Positions 25,096 through 32,780 of a DNA stretch of 64,000 bases are shown in pieces. The number at the start of each line of letters is the position of its first letter. Position 1 is the first letter of the stretch. The stretch spans positions 2,728,001 to 2,792,000 of the forward strand of contig NZ_CP077604.1 in NCBI RefSeq assembly GCF_019048865.1, in the 5' to 3' direction. This DNA is from Aquihabitans sp. G128 (GTDB lineage: Bacteria > Actinomycetota > Acidimicrobiia > Acidimicrobiales > Iamiaceae). A model generated the notes under the pieces. The model made no database searches, was not told the origin of the DNA, and saw only the letters and a program-made list of their open reading frames with translations. A program made the position numbers and the translations under genes.

Positions 25096-25517
25096 GGGGT
25101 GCCTCCGGGGTTGGCCGGGTCGGTGTTGGCGCAGGTCGTGCAGAGCCGAGTGGGATCGGCCCAGTCGGGGCCGGTGGGCAGTTCGGTCAGCTCGGTGACC
25201 TCGCCGCAGGACTCGCACGGGCCGGTGGTGGCGGTCCGCTCGCGCAGCGCCCGCTCGGTGGCAGCGATGACGAAGCGGAGCGACTCGCCCTGGTTCTGGA
25301 ACCCCATGGCTGGGCCGCGACCGCACACGCAGTCGTCCGGCGCCGACGGGAAGTTGGTGACGCCGGAGTGGGCGACCACAGAGCGCAGCGTGCAGAGCAG
25401 AAGCAGCGCCTCGTCGACGGATGCGAGAGGCCGGTCGCTCCCCATGAAGGCGTTGAGCCGGTCCACGTCGGCCTCGAGGACCTGCGGCGAGACGATGGGC
25501 TGGAAGCCGTCGGTCAC
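25092..25517 (-). CDS. Hypothetical protein with zinc-binding cysteines
   Basis: 141 residues, GTG start in GTGA overlap; longer starts run into the next gene. The N-terminal helical part is VLEADVDRLNAFMGSDRPLASVDEALLLLCTLR. A DDCVCGRG motif sits near residue 70 and CESCGEVTEL...RLCTTCANTDP at the C-terminus, a CxxC-x(n)-CxxC zinc site. Role unknown. Confidence 0.63.
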   Translation of the reverse strand: MTDGFQPIVSPQVLEADVDRLNAFMGSDRPLASVDEALLLLCTLRSVVAHSGVTNFPSAPDDCVCGRGPAMGFQNQGESLRFVIAATERALRERTATTGPCESCGEVTELTELPTGPDWADPTRLCTTCANTDPANPGGTP

Positions 25518-25708
25518 GGCCGTCCCGCCTTCGCTCGGCTGGTGGCCCGGGCCAGGGCGTCGGTGGCGTCCTGGTGCTGGGTGACCGTGGGGCACGGGTC
25601 GGGCTGGCGGCCACGGACCGCGGCGGCGAGCCGCGCGCGGGCCTCGGGGAGCCAGCGGCGGCCGGTGGCGATGTACGGCTCACCGATGGGGCTGAAGGTG
25701 GCGGCCAT
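25514..25708 (-). CDS. Small hypothetical protein
   Basis: 64 residues from an ATG in TGATG overlap. It starts MAATFSPIGEPYIATGRRWLPEARARLAAAVRG and has a basic helical C-terminus ATDALARATSRAKAGRP. Accepted because both junctions are coupled; no recognised domain. Confidence 0.5.
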   Translation of the reverse strand: MAATFSPIGEPYIATGRRWLPEARARLAAAVRGRQPDPCPTVTQHQDATDALARATSRAKAGRP

Positions 25709-26145
25709 CAGTTGTCGAACCAGAACACGAGGCGCACCGGGGTGCGGACGGAGGCCAGAGCGTCGGTGAGGCGGGCCAGCCACTGGGCGGGCTGGCGCTC
25801 GGCGAACCTGTCCCAGTCGTAGGCGGTGACCTCGCCGAGCGAGAGCCACGAGTAGGAATGGCCATCGCCGAGCCAGCCCGCGGCGTCGGCGGCGACCGCC
25901 TGCGACAGGTCACCCGGCAGGCCCCGGGGGCTGGCGATCGGCTCGACCTCGTAGCTGTTCCGCACGCCTGCGAGGGCGGCAAAGATCAGGTAGTCGCGGC
26001 CGGTGTCCCAGCCTCCGTCGTACTGCTCGAAGCCGTCGTCATCGTTCCAGCCCCTCGGCTCCAGACCGACGTCGGCGGGCCGGACGACAGCCCATGCGTC
26101 GTCCTCGCCGAAGGTCTCGACCCACATGTGGATGTCGCACCCCAT
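25708..26145 (-). CDS. Conserved phage protein (MGCDIH family)
   Basis: 145 residues, ATG in TGATG overlap. The N-terminus MGCDIHMWVE and the later DYLIFAALAGVRNSYEV, LPGDLSQAV and HSYSWLSLGEV are hallmarks of a widely distributed but uncharacterised family found in many phages and some bacteria. Cys3 and His6 at the extreme N-terminus suggest a metal or catalytic site, but no activity is established. Confidence 0.75.
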   Translation of the reverse strand: MGCDIHMWVETFGEDDAWAVVRPADVGLEPRGWNDDDGFEQYDGGWDTGRDYLIFAALAGVRNSYEVEPIASPRGLPGDLSQAVAADAAGWLGDGHSYSWLSLGEVTAYDWDRFAERQPAQWLARLTDALASVRTPVRLVFWFDN

Positions 26146-26372
26146 CAGGCGGCGCTCCCGATGCGGGCGCAGCCGCGGGCCTCGCCGTCGTGGCGGTCCA
26201 GGTGCAGCAGCCGCCCGGCCATCCAGAGGCGCCGGGTGGCGACCCGGTCGGGACCGGTGTCGCCCAGGGCCACCGCGGTGCGGCCGAAGGCGTAGGCGGC
26301 GCCGTTCTCGGACGGCTCCGTGTCGAGGTACTCGGCCACGGCCTCGGGCGTGGTGGGGGTCGGGAGGGTCAC
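26145..26372 (-). CDS. Small hypothetical protein
   Basis: 75 residues, GTG start overlapping the upstream stop. Helical: TTPEAVAEYLDTEPSENGAAYAFGRTAVALG and LWMAGRLLHLDRHDGEARG. No recognised domain; accepted by coupling and codon pattern. Confidence 0.5.
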   Translation of the reverse strand: MTLPTPTTPEAVAEYLDTEPSENGAAYAFGRTAVALGDTGPDRVATRRLWMAGRLLHLDRHDGEARGCARIGSAA

Positions 26373-26755
26373 GGTGCGACCGCCTCGGCGTCGGGCTTGG
26401 CCCCGGTGCCACCGCAGGTCCGGCAGACCCGGTGCGAGTCGGGTCCGTCGTGCTTGTGCTGGCACCGGCCGCAGCCGTGCTCGCACCCATTGCCTCCGCA
26501 GGTGGTGCAGAGGTTGTCGCCGGTCGGCTCGTCCTCCATCACCGGCTGGTCGAAGGCGGCGAGCAGGTCGTCCACCATGAGGCCCGAGACGGCGGTCAGG
26601 GCGTTGGTGAGGGTGGCGGCCAGGTCCTCGAAGCGGCCGTGGAAGGCGAGGTTGCCGACGAGGACGTAGCCGCTCCCCTCGCGGTCGTGGTGGTGGGCGT
26701 GGGCCTCGGGCCGTTCGCCGTCGTCGAGGTGGAAGCCGATGGTTCCGTTCTGCAT
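26369..26755 (-). CDS. Protein with DnaJ-like zinc-finger repeats
   Basis: 128 residues, ATG behind a GGAG site; first gene of the coupled early operon. The N-terminal half (GYVLVGNLAFHGRFEDLAATLTNALTAVSGLMVDDLLAAF) is a small alpha/beta region. The C-terminal half carries CTTCGGNGCEHGCGRC and CRTCGGTG, CxxCxGxG units like those of DnaJ. Such zinc fingers bind proteins or nucleic acids; target unknown. Confidence 0.65.
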   Translation of the reverse strand: MQNGTIGFHLDDGERPEAHAHHHDREGSGYVLVGNLAFHGRFEDLAATLTNALTAVSGLMVDDLLAAFDQPVMEDEPTGDNLCTTCGGNGCEHGCGRCQHKHDGPDSHRVCRTCGGTGAKPDAEAVAP

Positions 26756-27037
26756 GTCGTACGCTCCTGCTGTTGGGCGCCCGCCCCCGGATCTGCCAGG
26801 ACCGAGGGGGTGGGCGTTCTTCGTGTGCGGGGTGGGTGAGGATCGGGCCGCCATGACCGGCGGCTGACGGGTGCACCTGGCCGGATGGCGTCAGGTGCCG
26901 GGCTGAGAGGGGGACGCCCGGAGTGCCGTGGACCGACTTCACCGGGTGCCTGCACCAGCTCGACCGGGGCGGGATCCGGGAGCCGATGCAGGCGCCGAGT
27001 GCTTCGGGCCGTGGTGGTGGAGCGGGTCAGGGGCCGG
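26756..27037. promoter_or_regulatory. Noncoding leader of the leftward early operon
   Basis: 282 bases with no convincing gene on either strand. It contains a GC-rich imperfect inverted repeat (GCCCGCCCCC near 26777 and GGGGGTGGGC near 26807) just upstream of the first early gene, and several shorter GC hairpins. It probably carries the early promoter or an attenuator, but no clear -35/-10 pair can be read by eye. Confidence 0.35.
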
Positions 27038-27247
27038 TCACGCCGCGCTCCCCTGCTGCGGCTCGAACGGCTCGCCCTCGATGTACGCCTCGAGGTGCCG
27101 ACGGCTGACCCGCTTCGACGTGCCGATGGTCAGCACCGGCACCGGGAAGGCGCCACGGGCAGCGAGCTCGTAGGCGGTCGAGCGGCCGATGCGCAGCTCG
27201 GCGGCGGCCTCGGCCAGCGTCAGCACGGCGGGGTCCTTGGAGGCCAT
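27038..27247 (-). CDS. Excisionase-like helix-turn-helix protein
   Basis: 69 residues; ATG in TGATG overlap with the upstream repressor-like gene. AVLTLAEAAAELRIGRSTAYELAARGAFPVPVLTIGTSKRVSRRHLEAYI is a complete HTH_17 (MerR-like, excisionase) domain. In a prophage such a protein is usually the excisionase or a small transcriptional regulator. No integrase gene is adjacent. Confidence 0.82.
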   Translation of the reverse strand: MASKDPAVLTLAEAAAELRIGRSTAYELAARGAFPVPVLTIGTSKRVSRRHLEAYIEGEPFEPQQGSAA

Positions 27248-27501
27248 CAGGCCGGGACCGCCTCGGGCTCGACCTCGACCGCCGCGAGCGAAGGGAAGAG
27301 GGTGGCCGGCTGCACCGGGATGCACCCGGCGATGCGGTGGGCCATCGGCACGGAGGCCTTGTGGTGTCCACCGAGCAGGCCGGAGAGGGTCGCCCTCGGG
27401 ACCTCGGACATCTCGGCCACCTGGGTGAGCGAGAGGCCGGCGAGCCGGAGGACGTCTTCCCAGGCCGCTCGGTTGAGGGGGTGTCCTGCTGGGCGGGCCA
27501 T
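27247..27501 (-). CDS. XRE-family HTH regulator
   Basis: 84 residues from the ATG at 27499-27501 (upstream in-frame starts enter the operator region). LNRAAWEDVLRLAGLSLTQVAEMSEVPRATLSGLLGGHHKASVPMAHRIAGCI is a lambda-repressor-like HTH. It is divergent from the HTH gene at 27,667, and the 165 bases between hold several related 12-bp palindromes. This is the expected place for a Cro or repressor-type switch protein. Confidence 0.8.
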   Translation of the reverse strand: MARPAGHPLNRAAWEDVLRLAGLSLTQVAEMSEVPRATLSGLLGGHHKASVPMAHRIAGCIPVQPATLFPSLAAVEVEPEAVPA

Positions 27502-27666
27502 GCCGATGACCCTACGTACGTTTACAAACGCTTGCAAGCGATTAGTAAACAAACCCATTCTTGCAGGTCAGGGCGGCTATTGCCCTGCTAATCCCACCCT
27601 TGTAGTTTTCCCTACGTTGGTAAACTCTGGTGGACGTTTGTATTGGAACCTGTGAGGGTCCACGCC
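27502..27666. promoter_or_regulatory. Divergent immunity control region with operator-like palindromes
   Basis: AT-richer than its surroundings. Palindromic 12-mers related to CGTTTGTAAACG occur at 27519-27530 (exact, opposite strand), 27529-27540 (CGCTTGCAAGCG, a perfect palindrome), 27615-27626 (10 of 12) and 27635-27646 (8 of 12). A possible rightward promoter is TTGTAG near 27600 with TAAACT near 27621, the latter overlapping the third site. Confidence 0.6.
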
Positions 27667-28053
27667 ATGCCCGATGAGCGCAACACCGAGGTGGTCCCCG
27701 GCATGGCCGAGGCCATCGAGCAGCGACGCAAGGAGCTGGGCATGAGCCCCGGCGACTTCACCGCGGCCACCGGGCTCACCGGCCCCGGCGTCATGCCGGT
27801 CCGCAAGGGCTACCGGCGCCAGTACCAGGACCGCGTGAAGCTCGGCGTCGCCCGCGCCCTCCAGTGGCCGCCCGACGCCATCGACCGCCTCATGGCCGGC
27901 GAAGACCCCGACCCCCGCCCACCGGGGCCCGCCCTCGCGCTCGACTCGGACGTCATCGGCCTGGCGGCGCGTGCTGGGAAGCTCAGCCCCGAGCAGCGGG
28001 CCAAGGTCGAGGGCTACATCGAGGCCCTGCTCGACGAGGACACTCCGACCTGA
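27667..28053 (+). CDS. Helix-turn-helix repressor-like protein
   Basis: 128 residues; ATG with GAGGG eight bases upstream (a TTG 24 bases earlier is possible). AEAIEQRRKELGMSPGDFTAATGLTGPGVMPVRKGYRRQYQDRVKLGVARALQWPPDAIDRLM is a divergent XRE-type DNA-binding domain. A C-terminal helix with KLSPEQRAKVEGYIEALLDED follows. It is first in a rightward operon ending in an ImmA-type peptidase gene, the usual immunity repressor arrangement. Confidence 0.75.
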   Translation: MPDERNTEVVPGMAEAIEQRRKELGMSPGDFTAATGLTGPGVMPVRKGYRRQYQDRVKLGVARALQWPPDAIDRLMAGEDPDPRPPGPALALDSDVIGLAARAGKLSPEQRAKVEGYIEALLDEDTPT

Positions 28054-28623
28054 GCTACGTCGAGAACGGCGAGGCCTACACCCTGTTCGTCCGGCGAACC
28101 GAAGAGCTCCTCGGTTGCCGCGTAGTTCGCAGCGGCAACCTGCGAGCCGGCTTCAACATCACGGCGAACGAGACCGCCGTCGCGCTCGGCACCATCAACC
28201 CCGACGAGGAGGACTTCCGCTCCTTCATGTTGACCTTCCGCCACTTCGTCGCCGAGAAGGAGCCCGTCCTGGTGACCGGAGTGTCGAAGCGGCTCGAAGC
28301 GCGAGCTAGAAGGTGATCGCCGGCGGGCGATCCTCACCGATCGGCGCAAGGCCTACAACCAGGCGATGAAGGCTGGGCCCCTCGCGCTGAAGATCAACCA
28401 CCAGACCTACTCGCCAGAGCGGGTTCTGGACCTGTGGATCAACGGCAGGTACTTCCACAGCGAGCGCTCGAAGGCCGCCGCACTCGACGCCCTGGATCCA
28501 ACGTCGACCATCTTCGTACGCCACCTGCTCATGGACACCGTGGTGGAGGTCACCAGGTACGCGATCTTCTTGGCCAACGTCATCCTGACCTGCCGCCGGG
28601 AAGGCGTCCTGCAACCCGACTGA
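28050..28623 (+). CDS. Unknown immunity-region protein, frame-broken
   Basis: Coding sequence starts at or just before the stop of the repressor-like gene; the only start in the coupled position is a CTG at 28050-28052, so the start is uncertain. The first frame (FVRRTEELLGCRVVRSGNLRAGFNITANE, then LTFRHFVAEKEPVLVTGVSKRLEA) stops at 28316. Adding a CG pair at 28299-28303 joins it to RELEGDRRRAILTDRRKAYNQAM and RYFHSERSKAAALDALDP, ending at 28623 with a hydrophobic helix VTRYAIFLANVIL. About 190 residues, no recognised family. Lying between repressor and peptidase, it may take part in immunity control or exclusion. Confidence 0.6.
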
Positions 28624-28653
28624 ACCGTCACCCCCCTGCGTAGGTTCTCGGGG

Positions 28654-29217
28654 ATGGAGGGCGGCGACGAGCGGCAGGGGCCAGGGCGGCAGCACCCGTT
28701 CCGCGAGTTGCGCCACCGGGACCACATCACCCTCCGCTTCGACCCGGTGGCCGACGAGGCCGGCGGCGCCATCTACGCCCGACGCGGCCGGCGCGCCGTG
28801 ATCGTCCTCTCCCCCGGGCTCGACCAGGTCGAGCGTGAGGACTCCCTCGCCCACGAGCTGGAGCACGACGAGCTCGGCGTCGTGCAGCCGCCGGCCAGCG
28901 ACCTCACCATGGAGCGCATCGAGAACATCGCCGACCGGCGCACCACCGCCTGGCTGGTGCCCCGCCCAGGCCTACTGGCCTTCGTCCTAGGCCGGTCCGA
29001 GGTGGAGCCGATCACGGCCGCCGTGGTGGCCGCCGAGTTCCGGGTCACCGAGGCGCGGGCGCAGGCGGCGCTCGACGACCTGCAGCGCCACCTCCTCGAC
29101 CTCGAGCTGCGCCGCGCCGCCCGGGCCCACCCGGCCAATCCGTCCCACGATCCGTCCCACGGAACAGACGGACCGCTTCCGAGTTCGCCGGACGTGCCGG
29201 ACGATCCCGCCGCCTGA
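28654..29217 (+). CDS. ImmA/IrrE-type metallopeptidase
   Basis: 187 residues. The zinc motif HELEH at 67-71 (SLAHELEHDELG) and the downstream ENIADRRTTAWLVPRPGLLAFV fit the ImmA/IrrE family, whose members cleave phage or ICE repressors after a host signal. The C-terminus has a winged-helix-like EPITAAVVAAEFRVTEARAQAALDDL followed by a disordered tail. It is the last gene before the attachment site and in the same direction as the repressor-like gene. Confidence 0.83.
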   Translation: MEGGDERQGPGRQHPFRELRHRDHITLRFDPVADEAGGAIYARRGRRAVIVLSPGLDQVEREDSLAHELEHDELGVVQPPASDLTMERIENIADRRTTAWLVPRPGLLAFVLGRSEVEPITAAVVAAEFRVTEARAQAALDDLQRHLLDLELRRAARAHPANPSHDPSHGTDGPLPSSPDVPDDPAA

Positions 29218-29275
29218 CCCCAGACGTAGCGCCGAGGGCCAGACGGACCGGACTTCTCGGACCCCTGTCAAGGCC

Positions 29276-29320
29276 CTTTTAATCCGCCGGTTCAGGGTTC
29301 AAGTCCCTGGTGGCCCACCA
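29276..29320 (+). other. Attachment site: 3' half of tRNA-Lys(UUU)
   Basis: The sequence reads as the anticodon loop CTTTTAA (29276-29282, anticodon TTT), 3' anticodon strand, variable loop, T-arm CAGGG-TTCAAGT-CCCTG, acceptor strand GTGGCCC, A73 and an encoded CCA ending at 29320. The five bases before the loop do not pair with TCCGC after it, and no GGGCCAC acceptor strand precedes it, so the 5' half is missing. This is the duplicated tRNA 3' end left at the distal junction of an integrated phage; the intact tRNA should lie left of the window. Confidence 0.85.
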
Positions 29321-29364
29321 CCCCGCACCCGCCTCATCGCTCGCCGAACCGGCTGCACTGGCGA

Positions 29365-30108
29365 TCAGTCTGCGGGCGGCGCGGTGAGGATGTCGAGGTC
29401 GCGGACGGCGAAGCGGTGGTGCTCCCACTCCTCGCCGCCGATGATGCGGATGCAGTCGAGGGCGGTGACCGGGGAGCTGCACCAGGGCGGGCCGTCGTTC
29501 TCGACGGCGAGCTCCTCGGGGGTCACGGTGGCGAGGTAGTCGCGGATCTGGGCCACGCGGTCGGCCCGGACGGCGAGGACGTCCTCGAAGGGCGGGGTCG
29601 TGTCGACGGCCAGCCCCGCGGCGACCGCTTCGTCGTGCCACTCCCAGAACGGCATGCCGAGCGGGTGGAGGGCGTCGGGGTCGCCGCGCACGCCCAGGCC
29701 GAACCAGCTGTCGGTGGCCATGACCAGGTGGCGGAGGGTCTGGGCGAAGGACCACTCGTCGTCGACCGACTCGTCGACCGTGCCGGGCGGGAGGGCCGCC
29801 ACCCGCTCCATGGTCGCGGCCCACATCGCTTCGAGGGCGGCCCAGCCGGCCCGGAGCTCCTCGGGCTCGGTCGCCCGGAGGATGGCCCGCTCGGGGTGCC
29901 GACGGTCGAGCTCGGCGAGGATCAGCGGCTTCACCTCGACTCCGTTGATGGTGAGACCCTCGATCTCCCCGTCGATGTCGGCGCGCCAGAGGTAGACGCC
30001 GCGCATGCGGGCCTGTGACAGGTCGACGTCGCGCAGCACGGCCTCGGCCATCCCGGTGCGGGTGATGGCGATGCCGCGCAGGTCCTCGTCGGTGATCGAT
30101 CGAGCCAT
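29365..30108 (-). CDS. DinB-family protein
   Basis: 247 residues. After a short N-terminal segment with pentapeptide-like character (DLRGIAI, VLRDVDLSQARMRGVYLWRADI), the DinB four-helix bundle follows from about residue 80: AALEAMWAATMERVAALP, DEWSFAQTLRHLVMATDSWFG (first His ligand), then TALDCIRIIGGEEWEHHRFAVRDL (paired His ligands). These metal-binding proteins often act as mycothiol-dependent transferases in actinobacteria; substrate unknown. First chromosomal gene after the attachment site. Confidence 0.82.
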   Translation of the reverse strand: MARSITDEDLRGIAITRTGMAEAVLRDVDLSQARMRGVYLWRADIDGEIEGLTINGVEVKPLILAELDRRHPERAILRATEPEELRAGWAALEAMWAATMERVAALPPGTVDESVDDEWSFAQTLRHLVMATDSWFGLGVRGDPDALHPLGMPFWEWHDEAVAAGLAVDTTPPFEDVLAVRADRVAQIRDYLATVTPEELAVENDGPPWCSSPVTALDCIRIIGGEEWEHHRFAVRDLDILTAPPAD

Positions 30109-30147
30109 GCGGTCAGGGTAGGCAGCCGTGGATCGGGCCGCTGGAGG

Positions 30148-30840
30148 TCAGTAGGTGAGGCTGGGGTGCCAGTCGGTGCCGCGGCCCTCGGGCGTGGCGT
30201 CGAGGACCAGCCAGAGGGGGTCCATCTCGATGGCGCTGCGCGGGTCCTGGCCGGGGTCGGCCATCTCCGGGGTGATCTCGTCGGACCAGAAGTGGCGGAC
30301 CACGCCGTCGCGGCGGGTGAACACGTTGAGCGCCGGGCTGTCGCCGTCGTCGGCCGAGACGTAGGCCCGGGTGTAGGCGCCGGTCGGGTCTTGGAAGATG
30401 GGCAGGTCCGTCCAGCCCCGATCGGCCTTGGCGGCGGCGAGGCGCTCGATCGGGGCACGGGCGGTGAAGGCGAGGCCCACCCGCTGGCCGACGTCGGCGA
30501 CCTTGTGCTCGAACCCGCCCATGAAGGACGTGCACATCGGGCAGGGCGCCTCCCGCTCGGGGCCGAACATGTAGCTGTAGACCACCAGCGTGTCATGGTC
30601 GCCGAACAGGTCGGCGAGGGTGACCGCGCTGCCGTCCTCGGCCACGAACCCGTAGTCCTCGGGCACCTCCCCGCCCTCCGGCAGGGCCCGCCGCAGCTCG
30701 GCCACCCGCTCGGACCGTCGGCGCAGCTCCAGCTCCTCGACCAGCAGCTCCTGGCGGGCGGCTCGATATGCCTCGGACTCGTTGGGGTGGCGGGCGGCGT
30801 TGGTCGCCGCCAGCTCGGCCGCGGGCGTCAGCTCGGACAT
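30148..30840 (-). CDS. DUF899 thioredoxin-like protein
   Basis: 230 residues from ATG at 30838-30840 with GAGGAG upstream; a longer ATG start at 30876 lacks a site. It has a thioredoxin-like fold: DGSAVTLADLFGDHDTLVVYSYMFGPEREAPCPMCTSFMGGFEH with a CPMC active-site-like pair, then GWTDLPIFQDPTGAYTRAYVSADDGDSPALNVFTRRDGVVRHFW. This is the DUF899 family, common in actinobacteria and often annotated as dithiol-disulfide isomerase-like; no substrate is known. Confidence 0.85.
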   Translation of the reverse strand: MSELTPAAELAATNAARHPNESEAYRAARQELLVEELELRRRSERVAELRRALPEGGEVPEDYGFVAEDGSAVTLADLFGDHDTLVVYSYMFGPEREAPCPMCTSFMGGFEHKVADVGQRVGLAFTARAPIERLAAAKADRGWTDLPIFQDPTGAYTRAYVSADDGDSPALNVFTRRDGVVRHFWSDEITPEMADPGQDPRSAIEMDPLWLVLDATPEGRGTDWHPSLTY

Positions 30841-30944
30841 GGGGTGCAGCTCCTCGATCGGGATCGGTCCACCCATGCAGACGCCGGCGCGGTGCCCGAC
30901 TCATCGGTGCCCGCCTCATCGGTGCGCCTGGTCGACGCCTTGGG

Positions 30945-31464
30945 TCAGAACTCGAAGCGGGTGAGCCCGCCGGGCTCGACGCCCAGCACCACCACGGAAG
31001 AGCGCGGCTCGATCCGGTAGACGTGCCACGGCGGCGGGCCCTGCGCCGGTGCGTTGAAGGGGGCGGTGATCCCGGTGCCGCTGGCATCGGGCTCGGCCGG
31101 CCAGCCGCTCTCGGCCCAGGCGTGGGCGGCCTTGGCGATGTCGGCGGGGTCGGTCACCCGCGAGGCGTGGCCGTCGATGACGACGTCGGCGTCGAGGATC
31201 GACAGCGCGATCGAGCAGCGCGGGTCGCGCTCGACGTTGCGGTGCTTCTTGGTGCCGGGCCCGGTCTGGAACCAGAAGGCACCGTCGATCCAGATCGCGC
31301 CCACCGCCGTCACGTGCGGGCTGCCGTCGCCGTTGAGCGTCGTGAGCCAGGTGGTCCGGACGTTGTTGGCGTCGGGGGCAGGCGCCGATGGCGATCCGCT
31401 CGACGATGGCGTTCCAGTCGATCGGCGGCAGGTCGTCGCCGCGTCCGAGGTTGGTGGTCTCCAT
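30945..31464 (-). CDS. Pyridoxamine 5'-phosphate oxidase-family protein, frame-broken
   Basis: It starts METTNLGRGDDLPPIDWNAIVERIAIGA and then shifts frame at a run of five Gs (31374-31378, plus strand). Removing one base continues as PDANNVRTTWLTTLNGDGSPHVTAVGAIWIDGAFWFQTGPGTKKHRNV to a stop at 30945. The TTLNGDGSPHVTAV...W.DG.FWF pattern is the split-barrel flavin or F420-binding fold typical of actinobacterial PPOX proteins. Substrate unknown. Confidence 0.83.
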
Positions 31465-31524
31465 GGTGGTTCCTTTCGTCAGTGGTGGAGACGAAGGACC
31501 TGCCGAGAACTCATCGCGCCGACG

Positions 31525-32730
31525 TCATCGGGCGCGGGTGGCGGCGAGCTCGTCGAGGGCGACGGCGGCGTGGAGGGCGACGCCGGCGGCCATGGCGCCC
31601 TCGTCGATCACCATGCGGTTGGAGTGGTTGGGGGCGGCGTCGTGGAGGGCGATCTGCGGCGGGCACGTGCCCAGGAACGCCATCGCTCCCGGGACGGCTT
31701 GGAGGACGTAGCTCCAGTCCTCGGCGCCCATCACCGGGGTCGGCATGTCGATGACCATGTTCGGGCCCACCACGCCGCCGGCGACCTGGCGGACCCAGGC
31801 GGCGGCGTCGTGGTCGTTCACGGTGACGGGGTAGCCACGCTCGATGTCGACCTCGGCGGTCATGCCGTGGGCCTCGGCGTAGCCGGTGGCGATGCGGGTC
31901 AGCTCCCGTTGCACCAGCTCGCGCGCCCGCTCGCTGGTGGTGCGGATGGTGCCGAGCAGCTCGGCCGTCTCGGGGATGACGTTGTTGGTGGAGCCGGCCC
32001 GCACGCGAGCCACGGTGACGACCGCGGGGTCGAAGACGTCGACGCGGCGCGTGACCATCGTCTGGAAGGCACCGACCATGGCACAGGCGACCGGCACCGG
32101 GTCGTTGCCGTGGTGGGGCATCGAGGCGTGGGCTCCGGCGCCGCGCACGGTCACGGTGAACACGTCGGCGGACGCCAGGATCGGGCCGCCGCGGGTGGCG
32201 ACCATCCCCGAGGGGATCGACGGCGACTGGTGGATGGCGAAGGCGCGCGTCACGTCGAGCCCGTCGAGCAGGCCCTCCTCGAGCATGACCCGGGCGCCGT
32301 GGTGGCCCTCCTCGCCCGGCTGGAACATGAAGACGACCTTGCCGGTGAGCTGGTCGGCCCGGTCGACGAGGAGGCGGGCGGCCGAGACCAGCATCGCCGT
32401 GTGGGCGTCGTGGCCGCAGGCGTGCATGGCGCCGGCCACCTCCGAGCGGAACGGCTCGTCGGTGTCCTCCTCCATGGGCAGGGCGTCCATGTCGCCCCGC
32501 AGGAGCATGGTGCCACCGGGCCGGCCGGTGTCGAGGGTGGCGATCACCGACGACAGCGACTCGCCGGTGCGCACGTCCAGCCCGAGCGGGCCGATGGCGT
32601 CGAGCACCACGCCCTGGGTCCGGGGCAGGTGGTTGCCCAGCTCCGGGTGCCGGTGCAGCTCGCGCCGCAGCTCCACGGTGGCCGGCAGCTCGGCGCCAGC
32701 CGCATCGATCAGGTCCGTCTCGTCGCCCAT
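31525..32730 (-). CDS. M20-family amidohydrolase
   Basis: 401 residues from ATG at 32730. Zinc peptidase fold of the IAA-amino acid hydrolase / hippurate hydrolase type: LRRELHRHPELG near 22, MLLRGDMDALPM near 75, GAMHACGHDAHTAMLV near 95, FMFQPGEEGHHGA near 132, then GAGAHASMPHHGNDPV and a C-terminal MGAEDWSYVLQ and PNHSNRMVID. All metal and catalytic residues (H, D, E-E, H, H) are present. It would hydrolyse N-acyl amino acids or related amides. Confidence 0.92.
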   Translation of the reverse strand: MGDETDLIDAAGAELPATVELRRELHRHPELGNHLPRTQGVVLDAIGPLGLDVRTGESLSSVIATLDTGRPGGTMLLRGDMDALPMEEDTDEPFRSEVAGAMHACGHDAHTAMLVSAARLLVDRADQLTGKVVFMFQPGEEGHHGARVMLEEGLLDGLDVTRAFAIHQSPSIPSGMVATRGGPILASADVFTVTVRGAGAHASMPHHGNDPVPVACAMVGAFQTMVTRRVDVFDPAVVTVARVRAGSTNNVIPETAELLGTIRTTSERARELVQRELTRIATGYAEAHGMTAEVDIERGYPVTVNDHDAAAWVRQVAGGVVGPNMVIDMPTPVMGAEDWSYVLQAVPGAMAFLGTCPPQIALHDAAPNHSNRMVIDEGAMAAGVALHAAVALDELAATRAR

Positions 32731-32780
32731 CGCGGCGAACCTAGCGGCGGCCCGATCGCCTCGTCCGGCGAGAGGAGCGG

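Noticed and set aside
26756..27037. Small gene in the early leader
   Set aside because: Candidate frames lack ribosome binding sites and protein-like composition; the sequence is dominated by GC hairpins.
28306..28866. Minus-strand frame opposite the ImmA-type gene
   Set aside because: Shadow composition, and it would overlap the HELEH-containing frame entirely.
29235..29320. A complete functional tRNA gene
   Set aside because: The anticodon stem and acceptor stem have no 5' partners, so only the 3' half is present.
1..29320. Prophage decay as the cause of frame breaks
   Set aside because: The same kinds of breaks occur at similar density in chromosomal genes, and all lie in G/C repeats.
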